Source: Membranipora membranacea (lineage: Eukaryota; Bryozoa; Gymnolaemata; Cheilostomatida; Membraniporidae). From it: 64,000 nucleotides of DNA. Position numbers and translations under genes: made by a program. This document shows positions 1 through 11,553 of this stretch, in pieces (position 1 is the first letter of the stretch; every line of letters starts with the position of its first letter). A model generated the notes under the pieces. The model saw nothing but the letters and a program-made list of their open reading frames with translations. It did no database searches and had not been told where the DNA came from. The stretch is from assembly GCA_914767715.1 (NCBI GenBank), contig OU612067.1, positions 16,495,001 to 16,559,000 of the forward strand. Direction: 5' to 3'.

Positions 1-1700
1 GTGTAAACTGGAAAACACTGCAGATATTACTGTATATTCCAAGTTGAGATTATGTGCCAGTGTATTCTATGTTGGATAGTACCAATCGTCCCTTATGTAT
101 GTTGCACCATACGGATCCAAGTTAAGCTGGATATGATAGGTGGCTGAGTTAATGGAACGATATACAATGTTTTAGTAGTGTAAGCTACCAGTACAGCCCA
201 CCTGTCGCTCCAGCAAAAGTAATATGTAATGTTACGGCAGTTTCCTACCAGCACTAACTGTAGACCAGGCTTGAAAAACTTCCACCATCCATGGTGTTGA
301 GATAAACAAAGTAATGATGTCATCACACAGGGTAGTTTGAAATGATTATAATATCAATCTGGACTGTCCAGACCAAAGCTCTACCTGTGAAGTGTTTCAT
401 ATCTCATTGAGGTGATGTTAGGATTAACCACTCCACTGACTGGACTTAGTCGAAGTCAGTGGGCATGAGACATCATCAAAGGCTTGGTGCAAGCAAGCAC
501 AGAGCTCGTCACAACTCAGTCACCAACATATTGAGATTAACATGAGAACCATGACTGTGCTGGGAAATTTTTTATGTCGGTGCGACTGAAGATAGACCAC
601 GACAATATCTTATACGGAACATAACCTCAGGTCGAAAGACGACAACAAATATGTGAGCAGGTATGGGATCAGAGAAGAGTTTGGGATGGAATGATGACAA
701 CATGTCTTTTATTACCAAACCTGTGACAGATGAGATGATGAGGCAGACATGGTGATGATAGGATAGGTTTCTGATTTCGCAGACTAAGAACCATAGAGCA
801 GGAATGAAAGAAGTACCAAAACTACTATGAGTCATGCACTATGATTGACATTGTCTTTCAGTGGTAGCAATGTCTAGAGCAAATGAGTTTAGTTAGAGAT
901 GTGCAATCAATTCCAATGAGCTATCTTAACAAGTTTAAGTTATTTTATTAACACTACAAGCAAGTCAAACTCCTATATATTTGTTTGTGTGAAATTTTTC
1001 TAAACTCACCAGTTAGGTAATCCATAGCGTTGTCCCAGCCACCGCAGTCCACTTGAGTCCCTGCATTACCAACCTAGTAATCCTGACTGAACAGTTAACA
1101 ATATGGCGTTGCCCATTACTCATTCAATGTTTCCCAGTCCACTCTCCTCTAAACGTTGAGTACTAAGCAAGGTCGAAGGTCATCAATGTCGATTGGGCCA
1201 TATTATGCAACATTACATAACTAATGAGCCATGACAACACAATTGTATGTATTATGAGTCTAGCCTCGATATTGTATAGCAAATGTGTGGTAGCCAAACT
1301 ATCTATAGATGGTTCTGCAATGATCTTTTGGCAGAAAACATGAAGAGGAAGAGCTAATTCAGAACTGGATGAGCTGGAATATACCCGCGCTTTTAGGTAA
1401 TTACATGTGCTTTTGTTGACATCCCATTTTAAGATTATCCAATCATGTTGCAAGAAGTGTTCAAAAATAAACATTGGGAAGACAACCCAGGCCAAGATAG
1501 CAAACTTTAGGAACTCGATGTTATAATTTCGAAGAGGCTGAAATTTCACAGCTGCAAGCTGTCAAGTATTGACTTAAAATAAAAATACAGAGTTATGTCC
1601 AGCTTCCAATTAGCAGCAGAATTACAGAGAACAATTACCATGAATGCTCCGCCACCAAGCTAACTTGACCTCTGAACAATCCTCAGTTTAACAAAGTAAG
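1..1700. other. Intergenic, no gene recognised
   Basis: Both strands were read. Open frames of up to 128 codons occur (for example 1163-1549 on the minus strand), but none has a recognisable domain, good flanking splice sites or a composition unlike its surroundings. The retrotransposon fragment begins near the right edge of this stretch. Confidence 0.5.
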
Positions 1701-1733
1701 CTAAAGTGCTAAAAAATTTCTCTTGCGATGAAA

Positions 1734-3915
1734 AATTGAGAGAACTTCACTCGAACTGACTTACAGCAGCATGTCAAATTCCCAACACATCGGCATGGCA
1801 ATACTCTCGGTCTTGTCCTTCCAAACCTTTCCCTCTCCACTCCAACGAGCCAACCAAGTTGTTCTGACCACGATATAATACTCTTTGATCTTCTCTCAGA
1901 AGACCCTGTTTCCCATACAAATGAGAATAATAACCCCACCCCATTTTATATATTCAAAAAAGCAAATATCCCAGACATCATGGAAGACTGCTTTGATCTT
2001 GAGAAAGATGTATGCCAACTTATTGAAAACAAAGCCCCAGTGGACAGGGTATGGGAAACTTTTAAAAAGTGTATACACCGCACCGCTAGTGCAAATATTC
2101 CTAGTCGTACTAGGAAAACCCCCTCAGGCCCTTGGCTATCGATGGCAACGAAGAGAGAGATTGCCCGTCGAAAAAGGTGGCATAAAACTAGCATCATCTA
2201 TAACACCAAAGAAAACAGGGACAAACTAGCTGCTCAATCCAAATTGCGCAATACTCTCATCAATAGAGACTACAACTTATTCTTAAATATACACATTTGT
2301 GATAGGCTAGAAAATGGCGATACAAAACCTCCTTTCAAATTTATAGCAAATCGCCGTGGTAATAACAATACTATTAAAAAACTTGATGGCTATAGTGAAA
2401 ACTCACCAGCAGAGCTTGCCGAATGTTTTGCCTCCTCATTTAGTTCAGTATTCACGGTCGATGATGGTAGATGCCCACCAACTGTTGACAACATCGCAAA
2501 ACAGACTACTAAAATCACCATTGAACCAAGAGGGGTACTCAGACAACTTGAAACCCTAGACAGGACCAAAGGCGCTGGGCCTGATGGCCTTTCCTCTGCA
2601 CTCTTAAAATTCCTAGCAAATTATATTTATAAATCTTTAGCAATAATATTTCAATACTCTTTTGATTCGGGTCTGGTTCCAGATGACTGGAGACTGGCTA
2701 ACGTAATACCTATTCACAAAAAGGATTCCAGAACAGCACCTCTCAATTACCGCCAAATATCCATGACTTGTATTGCATATAATTTGCCATGACATCAACA
2801 ACTTTTTGGACACCAACCACTTGCTTTCAGACTGCCAGCACGGTTTCAGAAAAAGGAACGGTTGCGACACTCATTTTATAACAACAATCTCAGAACTTGT
2901 GGACTCATATGATCTAAATGTCCCTACCGACCTTGCTGTACTTGATTTTTCTAAAAGCTTTTGATGTTGTCTCGCACAGGAAGCTAGCTTTAAAGCTTAA
3001 GGTGTACATCCTATAACATGTGACTGGATATCAGGCTGGTTGTCCAAACGTACACTCTCTGTGACTGTGAATGGTGCAAAATCCTCACATCACATTGTAA
3101 CCTCAGGAGTGCCCCAGGGTAGTGTACTTGGACCTCTTCTTTTCCTCATTTTTATCAATGATATGCCGTCCTGCATTAATAACTCCACCTTAAGACTTTT
3201 TGCTGATGACTCTCTAGTATATCTTCGAATCAAATCACAAGCGGATGAAATCGACTTACAGTCTGATCTAGATAACCTTGCAGAATGGGCCGACAACTGG
3301 CAGATGTGCTTTAACGTCTCAAAGTGTGAATTTATGAGAGTCGAGAGGCAGACACAGGCCAGCATCAACAATCCTTCCCAAACCTACAACTTAAATGCTA
3401 CACAATTATCACACGTCTCTTCTGTAAAATACCTAGGTGTGCACATAGATGCACACCTCTCTTTTGACAAGCACATCAGAGAGATTTGCAAGAAAGCCAC
3501 AAGAACGCTTCATATGCTTATGCGTAACTTAAAAAAAGCTAAAACTAAGACTAAAACAGTATCATTTAAAACTATTTGCAGACCAATCTTAGAGTATGCC
3601 TCTCATGGTTGGTCTCCTCATTTGGGTAAGCATATAAACAGAAAAGCCTTTAGATGGGCATATCAAAAAAGGTGCAGTGAGTAGTGACCATATCAGGGCC
3701 CATATGGCTGAAGTCGGATGACAAACATTGTTTGAAAGAAGGAAGGGTGCTGACTTAAAGTTATTGAGGAAATGGTCACTGTGTCACATTCCCACCATCA
3801 CACAAGGATAGGCGCCATCAAAGGCACTATCAACACTGATGTCAAACGCTGTTCTTTCAAACAGCGTGTTTATAAGTATATGAATCCAACAATAAATAGG
3901 CTGAATAGTACATAG
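1734..3915 (+). pseudogene. Decayed non-LTR retrotransposon ORF2 (endonuclease end + reverse transcriptase)
   Basis: This is a 5'-truncated LINE copy. The first part (about 1755-1890) resembles the C-terminal end of an APE-type endonuclease: a Leu-Gln-Gln-His-Val-x-Phe-Pro-Thr stretch followed by the Ser-Asp-His-Asp motif. The frame at 1905-2785 carries the linker and the first RT blocks, including GAGPDGL near 2572 and a degenerate NYRQIS (family form YRPIS). After a frameshift, 2773-2964 holds the QHGFR block and a LDFSK(A)F active-site region. A further shift leads to 3040-3684, with SGVPQGSVLGPLLF and the catalytic FADDSLVY box. Beyond 3684 a stop and another shift interrupt a tail that reads on to a TAG at 3913-3915. 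No RNase H domain follows. That layout fits the CR1/Jockey-like group, but the exact clade is uncertain. At least three frameshifts and several stops make it inactive. The 3' end of the element is not clear; T-rich DNA at 4190-4220 may belong to it. Confidence 0.88.
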
Positions 3916-5700
3916 CAAAATGGCAATAAAATGCGACCAATGACAGTGTAGTTTCTTTCTCTTTTCTTTTTTTTTCCTGCTTAGTCGGACCGGTCTGAAG
4001 GTGAAATGAAACCTACAAATATATCTTGCCCCGAAATAGCATCTAGGAATCACTGAATCTACTTTGACTTCACTGTACCAGACAGACCTCTCTTTTACAC
4101 TTGGTTTATACAAGTGTGACTCCTTTACTCCTTTCCTTAGTTTATGTACCCACTCCACGGTGATGCTCAGTAGTAACATAAACAGCCCCCCTTTTTCTTT
4201 TATTTTTCTTTTTTACTCATTATAACAATTCAATGCTGTTAAAACATGAAACCCCATTAATAATGATAACAACTAAATAATAGACTTTCTGATCATTACT
4301 GACGTATTTCCAATTAACTGTGCTTCAGTCAATCAAGTAAACACTAAATATCGCCAATTAACGGAGCCCACGCTCAGACGGCGATCAAACCATCGGATGA
4401 ATCGAACGGTGGTCAAGCTAAAATGGTATCCACCAGGCGGTTACAGCCTATATCAAGATCAATAATCCGTGTGAATCAGGTAAGTACGCATAATGTGACC
4501 AATACACATGTGAGAATAAGAAAACGGATATTCAGGCTACACGTTCCTGTTGCTTTGAGAGAAATTGGATCCTTAACAATGCATGGGGCAAAGGTTTAAC
4601 ACATAACCTCGGTCATATTACGCTCTGTCATTGAGTAATCGGGGCTACAGTGGAATACTCCGTCATAGATCACATTATGATGTAGACCAAAGTTTTCCCA
4701 ATGCTCTAAGAAAAGTGCTTCATGCCATACCGGTGTCCGCTGGCTTTGGCCTCAGTCTGTCAATTCCAAGAGAGTCACGGGTACTGTGTACAGATTGTGA
4801 ACTGGGAAAGCGTGAGAGAAAGAAAACAGTTTTTCAGGTTTCACGTTGTGATTCTTTGATTACAAACTGTTATATGATGCTCCATGGACTTAAGGACTGG
4901 GTGACAAAGGAGGAAATTTCCAGGAAGATAGGTGGCAAGGCTATATGAAATTAAATCCGTTTATTCAACTATTCCAATTAACGACAAACTGTGTGTCCAC
5001 AGTTGGGGCATATAGTGTAGGTTGAGTATAATTTTAGTAATTTATATATAGCTGGGACGACTCAAGCAAGAAAATAATTTGAAGCCTTAGAATTTTGTAA
5101 TCTGGAATATCCCAAATAAATCAATAATACGTTTGGCTTCTACTGTACAAAGATCTCTATTTTGTCGCTTTTTTAAATCAGAATTATAAAATAAATTGCT
5201 ACACCTGATTTCAAACAAAAAAGTATTTTACCTATATACTAGATTTTAAAATGTTAAGGCTTTCGAAATACACTATATAATACATTTATCTGAGCATTGC
5301 AGGCATGCTAACAATATGTATGCCATGCACATGTCGGACAAAGTGTCAAAATTTGACAGCTTCTCTATAAATTCTACCATCATACGATTGCAGAAAACAA
5401 GTCTAGCTCTGATTAGGTTTTATACACATTATGCTGGTAAATGTAGAAACAACTCTACTTTACAAAGGGTGATACAAAATCATAATAATACATTAACATT
5501 ACAAATTATGATTAAAACCTGTGTATAAATAAGAATTTCATAAAACTATCAGTTCTATGAGATTGCAGTAAAATTAAACTAAATCAGTCCGACTAAAAAA
5601 TTCATGCAAGACTCAGAATTGAAACATCATTAGCATGTATGTACAAATTTACTAAAACTTCTTGATATGGACCACCCTGGGAAGGTCCATTAATCATTAG
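3916..5700. other. Intergenic, no gene recognised
   Basis: AT-rich DNA between the LINE fragment and the 3' end of the chromodomain gene. It contains a 105-codon open frame at 4631-4948 (+) with no recognisable domain. Its left part may be the LINE 3' untranslated region; the right part below 5,708 should include the 3' UTR of the minus-strand chromodomain gene. Confidence 0.45.
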
Positions 5701-5707
5701 AAGGTGC

Positions 5708-8700
5708 TCATATTTTGGTGTTTGGAGCAGCGGTTGAAGTCGGCGGAGCGGCGGTGGTTGTCGGAGGAGCAGTAGTGGTTGTCGACGGAGCAGCAGTTGT
5801 AGTCGTTGTTTTTATACCAGTACTCTTTGGTGACGGGAGGTAAGATTTCACCGTCTCCCACATAGGACTGAGATCAATAAGCTCAAAGTAATGGCAAGCT
5901 GCAGCAGTCACAATTAGGGTGACAATCACAACTACGATGAAATCTCGACAGACGATGAGTCGGAGGTCTGCATCTGACGATCGAGACGAGCTTCCTGAGC
6001 CAGACTGACGAAGTGACTTTGGTACCACCACAGATTTCAATTGTGTCTCCTGCAAAATTAAAAAAAGGGAGCATGGTGATCGTGTTACGCAGGAAAAAAA
6101 TTAGGGGGACCCTAAACAATAATGTGAAAATAAACTTATATGGGTCGCAGTGGTAGCATCCTGTGATGCACAATGCTCAACCCTAAATATCTCAGTTTTC
6201 AGAGGAAAATAGGCTGTAAACTCTGGAGTTTCTGGAAAAAGCTTGCCCTGTCATCAAAGGATCTCCCTTTAATTAAAAAAGTTGTTGTTTTGCATCGCTT
6301 AATATGTGCACAACTTTCTAGTCACTTTTTGTGACCATTCAGGCACATGGTGACCCTTATATTCCTTGTCACCATAGTGTATAACTGTTTCAAAGGAGAA
6401 CATATATGAGGAAACCAAATGATAGCCGAACCAAATAAACGCCCAGAGTTGTTTTGTCATGAGAAAGTAGAGGACAACTCCTATTTGTATTGTAGCGTGT
6501 CATGTCTGTTCAATCAGGGAGTTTGGTCCTAAACTCCCTGGTTCAATGAATGGGACAGGTAGTCAGTTGGTCTTATGGTAGTTTAGGGTTTGACATGTGA
6601 TCTAGGTCCAATTCCCTGTATGTAAATTGGTTCTAATTTGGAAATAGAAGGCTATTCATGTTAGCCAGGGGATATTTCAAGTTAAAGGCGTGAACATTTT
6701 ATATGCCAAATAATCACAATAGTTTGGCTCGAAATCCTCGCGTTTGTGTTTGTTCCAAAAATGTTCACTTAGAAGAATAGTTCCATCAAGAAGTGACCAA
6801 TTTGATTTCAGCAAATCCCGCTCTCTCCACCAACACGTGTCCTAAAGTACCGAACAAGCTAATGGGGCCATTAAATGGGACTGGTGACACCTAGTGTGAA
6901 CCAATACAACGGATTAAATCAAGGCCCTAATGTCTCTAGACAGGCATTGCTCACAATCACCTCACTAGAAAACAGTAAACTCATCAAAATTAGTATTACA
7001 TCAACGGGTGTGAAAAAACACTCGGTGTTAACGCTCACAGGGATGAAAAAAGCACCAATGGAGCTGGAAGTGTGTGAAAGCGATTGGTTGAAAAATAGAT
7101 CTGCTTTTGATAACAAACGGAATTAACCTGACCATAGTTCCTTTTGCTCACGTAAGCAGAACAAAGTGTGTCAAGCCCAAGTTCTGACAATCTTCAATTC
7201 CATGCATAACAACAAGGATGTGTTACACTGGTGACCTTATGAAACAATGAAATTAAGACAATATGATTTTTTTATTTCTCCCTACTTGGATCATATGTAC
7301 TGCTGCCATTTGGGTAGTCAGTCTTGTCAGAATAGACAATTATTTAGGTATATAGCTATTCTCTCATACTCTATTCATCTCAATTATTTCTTTTTTTTCA
7401 TCCATTCCAACAACAACTTGCAACTGCACCAATTTTCACAGCCACATAAAAAGTTTTCTTTCTTAGCAGTAAATAATTTTCTACCAATAATCATTCCCAC
7501 CTTTCAGCTATCAAGATCTTGGTGTCACTTAGAGCAAAGCTACTGATATATATTATATATATTATCTTGAACACGCGTATGGGTATTTTTGTATGGTTGT
7601 TGGAGCGCATTTAACGTCTTTGATTGGTCCCAAATTCAGGATGTAATATAGCTGACCCTTGTGAAATTTTGTCAAACAGCTTGCCTGAGTTTTCACACTG
7701 CTTGCAGATCGTCATAGTGATACGAGTCTCCCTGCACCGTAGCGTTTGGATTAATCCTAATGTGCTTGAAATCTCAAAATGAAAAGTCACCCCACCCGAA
7801 CTGGAGAACTGGGAACCCAAGCATAATTGGATTAATCAAAACGCTACAGTGCAAAGATAACCAGACTGAATTTCACATGCGCAAAGTGCTGAGTTTTTGA
7901 ATTTTTTTTTACTGGGACGTAACGCAATGCAAAACGTAAAAACTCCCAGTTTTTACCTCTATCAAGTTACTGACACAAATTTCTATACTGATGGTGTATC
8001 TCTTCAAATGGCCATGCAATGTTTTTACCACACCACTGATTCATAAATTCATATCAAAGACTGCAGAGTTTGACCGCTGTTTAATCCCATCCCATATGAC
8101 ACTTACCTGAGATGTTGTAGCAGTGGTAACGTTAGCCCTCTGTCTGATGATTGGCGAGTCTACAGAATCGCCCGCTCCTCTTATAGCAGCTACGCGACTG
8201 CTCAGCGAGCTTGTGCCGCTCCCGTATCGGCTAATTAAGTAATCCGAGGTCGGCGCTGACGTAGTACTTCCGACAGTAGATGAGGTAGTTTTTGAAGTGG
8301 TTGTTGTTATCTTTTGACTCACGGCTCGAGAAGGGCGCCTCGGTGATCTAGTCCTCTCGACCTTCTCGCTGCTCACCTGGTGAAGGAATAAAAAGAGACT
8401 GGGTATGGATACACTTATAAGTGTGACACAGCTGTATCCTATCCCTCTATGGGATGGGACGATAGCGGTGTTTGAGAAGGAGTGACCGTTATTATAAGTT
8501 ACGTTGACAAAAGCAACATGATCTTCGCGCTTGCAGTGGTTTGTGGATCCAGTGTAAAACCTGACACAGCTACCCGGTACTTCAATTTCATGTTACCAAA
8601 GAGAGACTGCAGTCAAAATAAACTTCCTCCAATCATTTGCATTCTGTTTGGAGGTATAATGGTTTATAAAACAAGGGGGCACAACTTCAATTTATAAGCA

Positions 8701-11553
8701 TTTTTTGGTGTTTATCAACATACCCTGATATAGCGAATGCTTGATCAGAGCCAACACAAATAATAGTTGATGAATTCATATAAACAGAGTAGCCCTCCTT
8801 TCGAAGCCTAGTTTAATTCAACGAAAGCCTGAAAAATCATATCAGGTGTCCTTCCCTAGCTGAGTAATTGTTATCTAGCTGTTTTGTTAAGCCATTTATT
8901 GTGTACTGTTATAATTTTTCAAAAGGCAGTGCACTAGTTACGGGGACAAACAGGCTCAGTTGAGGATTCAGGGTAGTCAATCACCACCACCAGGAAAACC
9001 CCAAAAGAGATATTTCTGCGCCCTAGAACTAATGTTAGCCACCGACTCAAAAATGTGACGGAATCACCTTTTCCACTATTTTGTGCACCCTTAAAACTGA
9101 GGTCGTTCTTATCTACAAGAGACAGTTTGTTCTGATACTTCTATTATTCTTCAAACATAACTTAGCTTGAGAACTTACAGTTTGAGATTTTAGTACAGCG
9201 GTGACGGGTAGCGAAGCTCTCGATCTGGAGCTCGATCTACTACGGGTTCTCGACACGGATCTCTTCTGCTGAGGAGAGGGTGATTTCTGCGTACGGGTTC
9301 GAGACTTTGAACGGGTTCTTGGTGGGGTTTTTGGTCTACCTGGTGATTTTGGTCTCCCTGGTGACTTCGATCTACCTGGTGATTTCGATCTGCCTGGAGA
9401 CTTTGGTCTGCCTGGTGACTTCTTTGGTGGTTTCGGAGGTGACTCACTCTGTAAAGAATAATATGATTGCAGCAAATTTTACATAATCTTCTCTATTCTC
9501 TTATTACACTACACTCCTATCATCTCTATCACAACCAAAAAAACTAAGAGGTCAAGCCATAGCCTTAATTTAGAAAGTTTTAAATTTCAAAATTTCCTTC
9601 ACTCTACAAAACTTAGTGGTTGAGAATAAACTCTGGCTATTTTTGATTGCTGTCGAAATGCAAAAGAGGTTCACTAACTCGTCTTTGGAACTTGTCGATC
9701 TCCAACTGACAGTTTCTGAGGTTAATCTCTGGTTCCCAGGAGTTCTCATCTTCGTCAAAATTCTTCCATTTTATAAGGTATTCTACATCACCGCCTCTCA
9801 ACCTTCGATCCAACAGCCTCTCCACCTGAAAAGTATAGCAAGGCAAGGGTTGCAAAAATAACAAGAATAAAATATGATTTCTAAAAATATAGAAAAAGAA
9901 ATCAATGATCTCTTTCCCAAAAATGAACGATTCGAATTAATTTTGGATACGATTCACATTTCAAGAAGCATTGAATGAATCTCCTTTCAGGCTTGCCAGT
10001 TCTGCGTAGAATCTGATTTATTGCGAGCTATATTATTATATATTATATATGCACTTTATTTCACTGATCAATGTTCTGTCAAAACAAATGAGATCATGTG
10101 TAGACATCAAGATGAAGTTAATTACTAAGAAGAATGAATCTATAAAATAATCTTAAAAATTGCTCTCTGGTCAGGAAATTACACGGAAAATAATTTAAAA
10201 ATATCTAAAGAACAGATTCTTCCCCAAGTGTGCAGTTCTACTTTTTGGTGGAATAGTTCTGCGACTGTGAGTGCTAGGCCGACCGGGTATGTAACAGTGA
10301 ATATCTGATACATATCTATGTGTCTTAAAGAGAAAGGTAGTTATCCATTTGCAGCATTGCTTGAATTTGAAACTAACAGCGATTGTGACACCATGGAAGC
10401 CAACTTCACATATTCTTATTAATTTATCAGCGCAATACCCAGCCTGTTTTAGAGCTTCAACAATGGACTTTGATGCTTTAAATTTTTATCAGAATTGTGG
10501 GAAGGTGACCCGTGGACATGAGCACGAGGTATATATATCCCTCAAATCAAGGAGGTTCCGACTCTATGACCAAATGAAAAACTCATTGGGTTCGCCGAGA
10601 TGAGCAATAGTACCGGTGAAGGTTTATTTTCCGGATGGATAGTTTATGGCGCTTTGAATTACTTAACTCAGTAACTAACTCAACTGTAATAATTCAAATT
10701 CAATGTTGTGATTCTTAACTTTAAAATGCTCGTACTGTACATTGCATCGCCATAAGCTGTTACAGTAACAATGCCAAGTGACAGACCAAATGTACTCTGT
10801 GCTGATTCGACCCACAGAACAGACCAGTAGGGTGTAGCCTGGCTAGTCAGTAGCTAAGCTCGGGTTATTATTTATTCACCACTCCACGACCACTCCACTG
10901 TTGTTCAAATCATTGTAATTGTCTAGTGTGAGTGTTAACAAATATATTATAGTTGACACCATTGTCGGAATGATTTGAGTGTTCAGTTGCATGGTTTAAG
11001 TTATATAATATAGGCCCATATGAATCTCTGATAGCTTGTTCACTTAAGAAACAAGGCTAGTTCACAGATTTGTTCAGAGCAGTACCAGAAGGCACGAACA
11101 GCAGTACCTAATACCTCACTGTAATACCGATGTTCATAAAAAGAGCTTCTTTTATCCACTGCTAAGCTGTGGAATAATTTGTCTTGTGATTGCTCACTAC
11201 TTGTAGGTCCACCAGTGGCAGGTTAAGGTTCCAGCATATGGCAAAGACCTGAAACAGTTGATGACCCGGAATGTATTCTGACATAAGAGATTGGCACATC
11301 GCTGGAACCTTCAACCAGAAGAAGCGATCAACCTCCAAGTAGCAAGTAAGTAGAGATAGTGAAGGAAAGAAGGCTTTCAGTTTTTTCTTATTTTTAATGA
11401 TTGAGTGTTTTCCAGCTCAGAAAACACACCAAACTACACTGGATAACAGAGGGGTGTCTTGTCCTAATTTTACAAGGCTAAGATTGCAGTATCTGATATA
11501 TTCATTGGCATTCAATTACTTTTAAATCTTACCTCAAAAAGATCGCCCGCCAT
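5708..11553 (-). CDS. Chromodomain protein with RS/SPGR linker and single membrane span (candidate inner nuclear membrane protein)
   Basis: Five coding exons: 11533-11553, 9679-9825, 9179-9448, 8107-8376 and 5708-6049. All introns are phase 0 with GT/AG ends; the product is 349 aa. Exon 1 gives only MAGDLFE and joins VERLLDRRLRGG, completing a chromodomain (about residues 5-56). F6, W27 and F30 sit at the aromatic-cage positions of HP1-type domains, and ENSWEP matches the conserved core. Residues 57-146 hold five SPGR repeats followed by RS dipeptides, as expected for SRPK/CDK substrates. Residues 147-236 are Ser/Thr-rich and include ISRYGSG. A hydrophobic segment (about 273-291, FIVVVIVTLIVTAAAC) precedes a 55-60 residue tail rich in TTTTTAAP-like repeats. 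By analogy with lamin B receptor (Tudor + RS + membrane part), I infer an inner nuclear membrane tether binding methylated histone H3, with the mucin-like tail in the perinuclear lumen. I know of no named orthologue. Confidence 0.85.
6515..6550. repeat. Short perfect hairpin in chromodomain gene intron 4
   Basis: An inverted repeat with arms close to AATCAGGGAGTTTGG and CTAAACTCCCTGGTT lies within the last intron of the chromodomain gene. It may be a relic of a palindromic element; no function can be inferred. Confidence 0.5.
7109..7280. repeat. Dispersed repeat A, copy 1 (172 bp)
   Basis: This stretch is nearly identical to 13734-13906: it begins GATAACAAACGGAA and ends in TTTTTTTATTTCTC in both places. 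Copy 1 is in intron 4 of the chromodomain gene and copy 2 is in the TMEM177 intron. Differences are a handful of substitutions and one or two single-base indels, so the duplication is fairly recent. Confidence 0.85.
7575..7720. repeat. Dispersed repeat B, copy 1
   Basis: Shares an alignable but diverged block with about 44570-44720, including CTGATTGGTCC-like and ATAGCTGAC..TTGT blocks in the same order. It sits in chromodomain gene intron 4. The minus-strand translations of both copies are also similar (a GxLxxKxxQxSAIL pattern), so the family may once have been coding. Confidence 0.6.
9179..9448 (-). CDS. Exon 3 of the chromodomain gene: SPGR/RS-repeat linker
   Basis: This 270-nt phase 0-0 exon lies between a clean acceptor (ttctttacag) and a GTAAGT donor. 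It encodes 90 residues starting SESPPKPPKKSPGRPK. Five near-tandem SPGR units are followed by PPRTRSKSRTRT and a run of RS dipeptides. The following exon (8107-8376) is also exactly 270 nt and phase 0-0. Confidence 0.85.
10030..11530. other. Intron 1 of the chromodomain gene, nothing recognised
   Basis: AT-rich intron between the 7-codon first exon and the chromodomain exon. Open frames such as 10349-10603 (+) have no recognisable domain and no supporting splice sites. Confidence 0.5.

Noticed and set aside
1163-1549. 128-codon open frame on the minus strand
   Set aside because: No domain, no splice-site support, and residue composition expected of AT-rich random sequence.
4631-4948. 105-codon open frame on the plus strand
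   Set aside because: No recognisable motif and no flanking exon signals; kept only as a note in the intergenic entry.
9280-9486. Hydrophobic plus-strand open frame opposite the SPGR exon
   Set aside because: It is the antisense shadow of the repeat-coding exon, which has correct splice sites on the minus strand.
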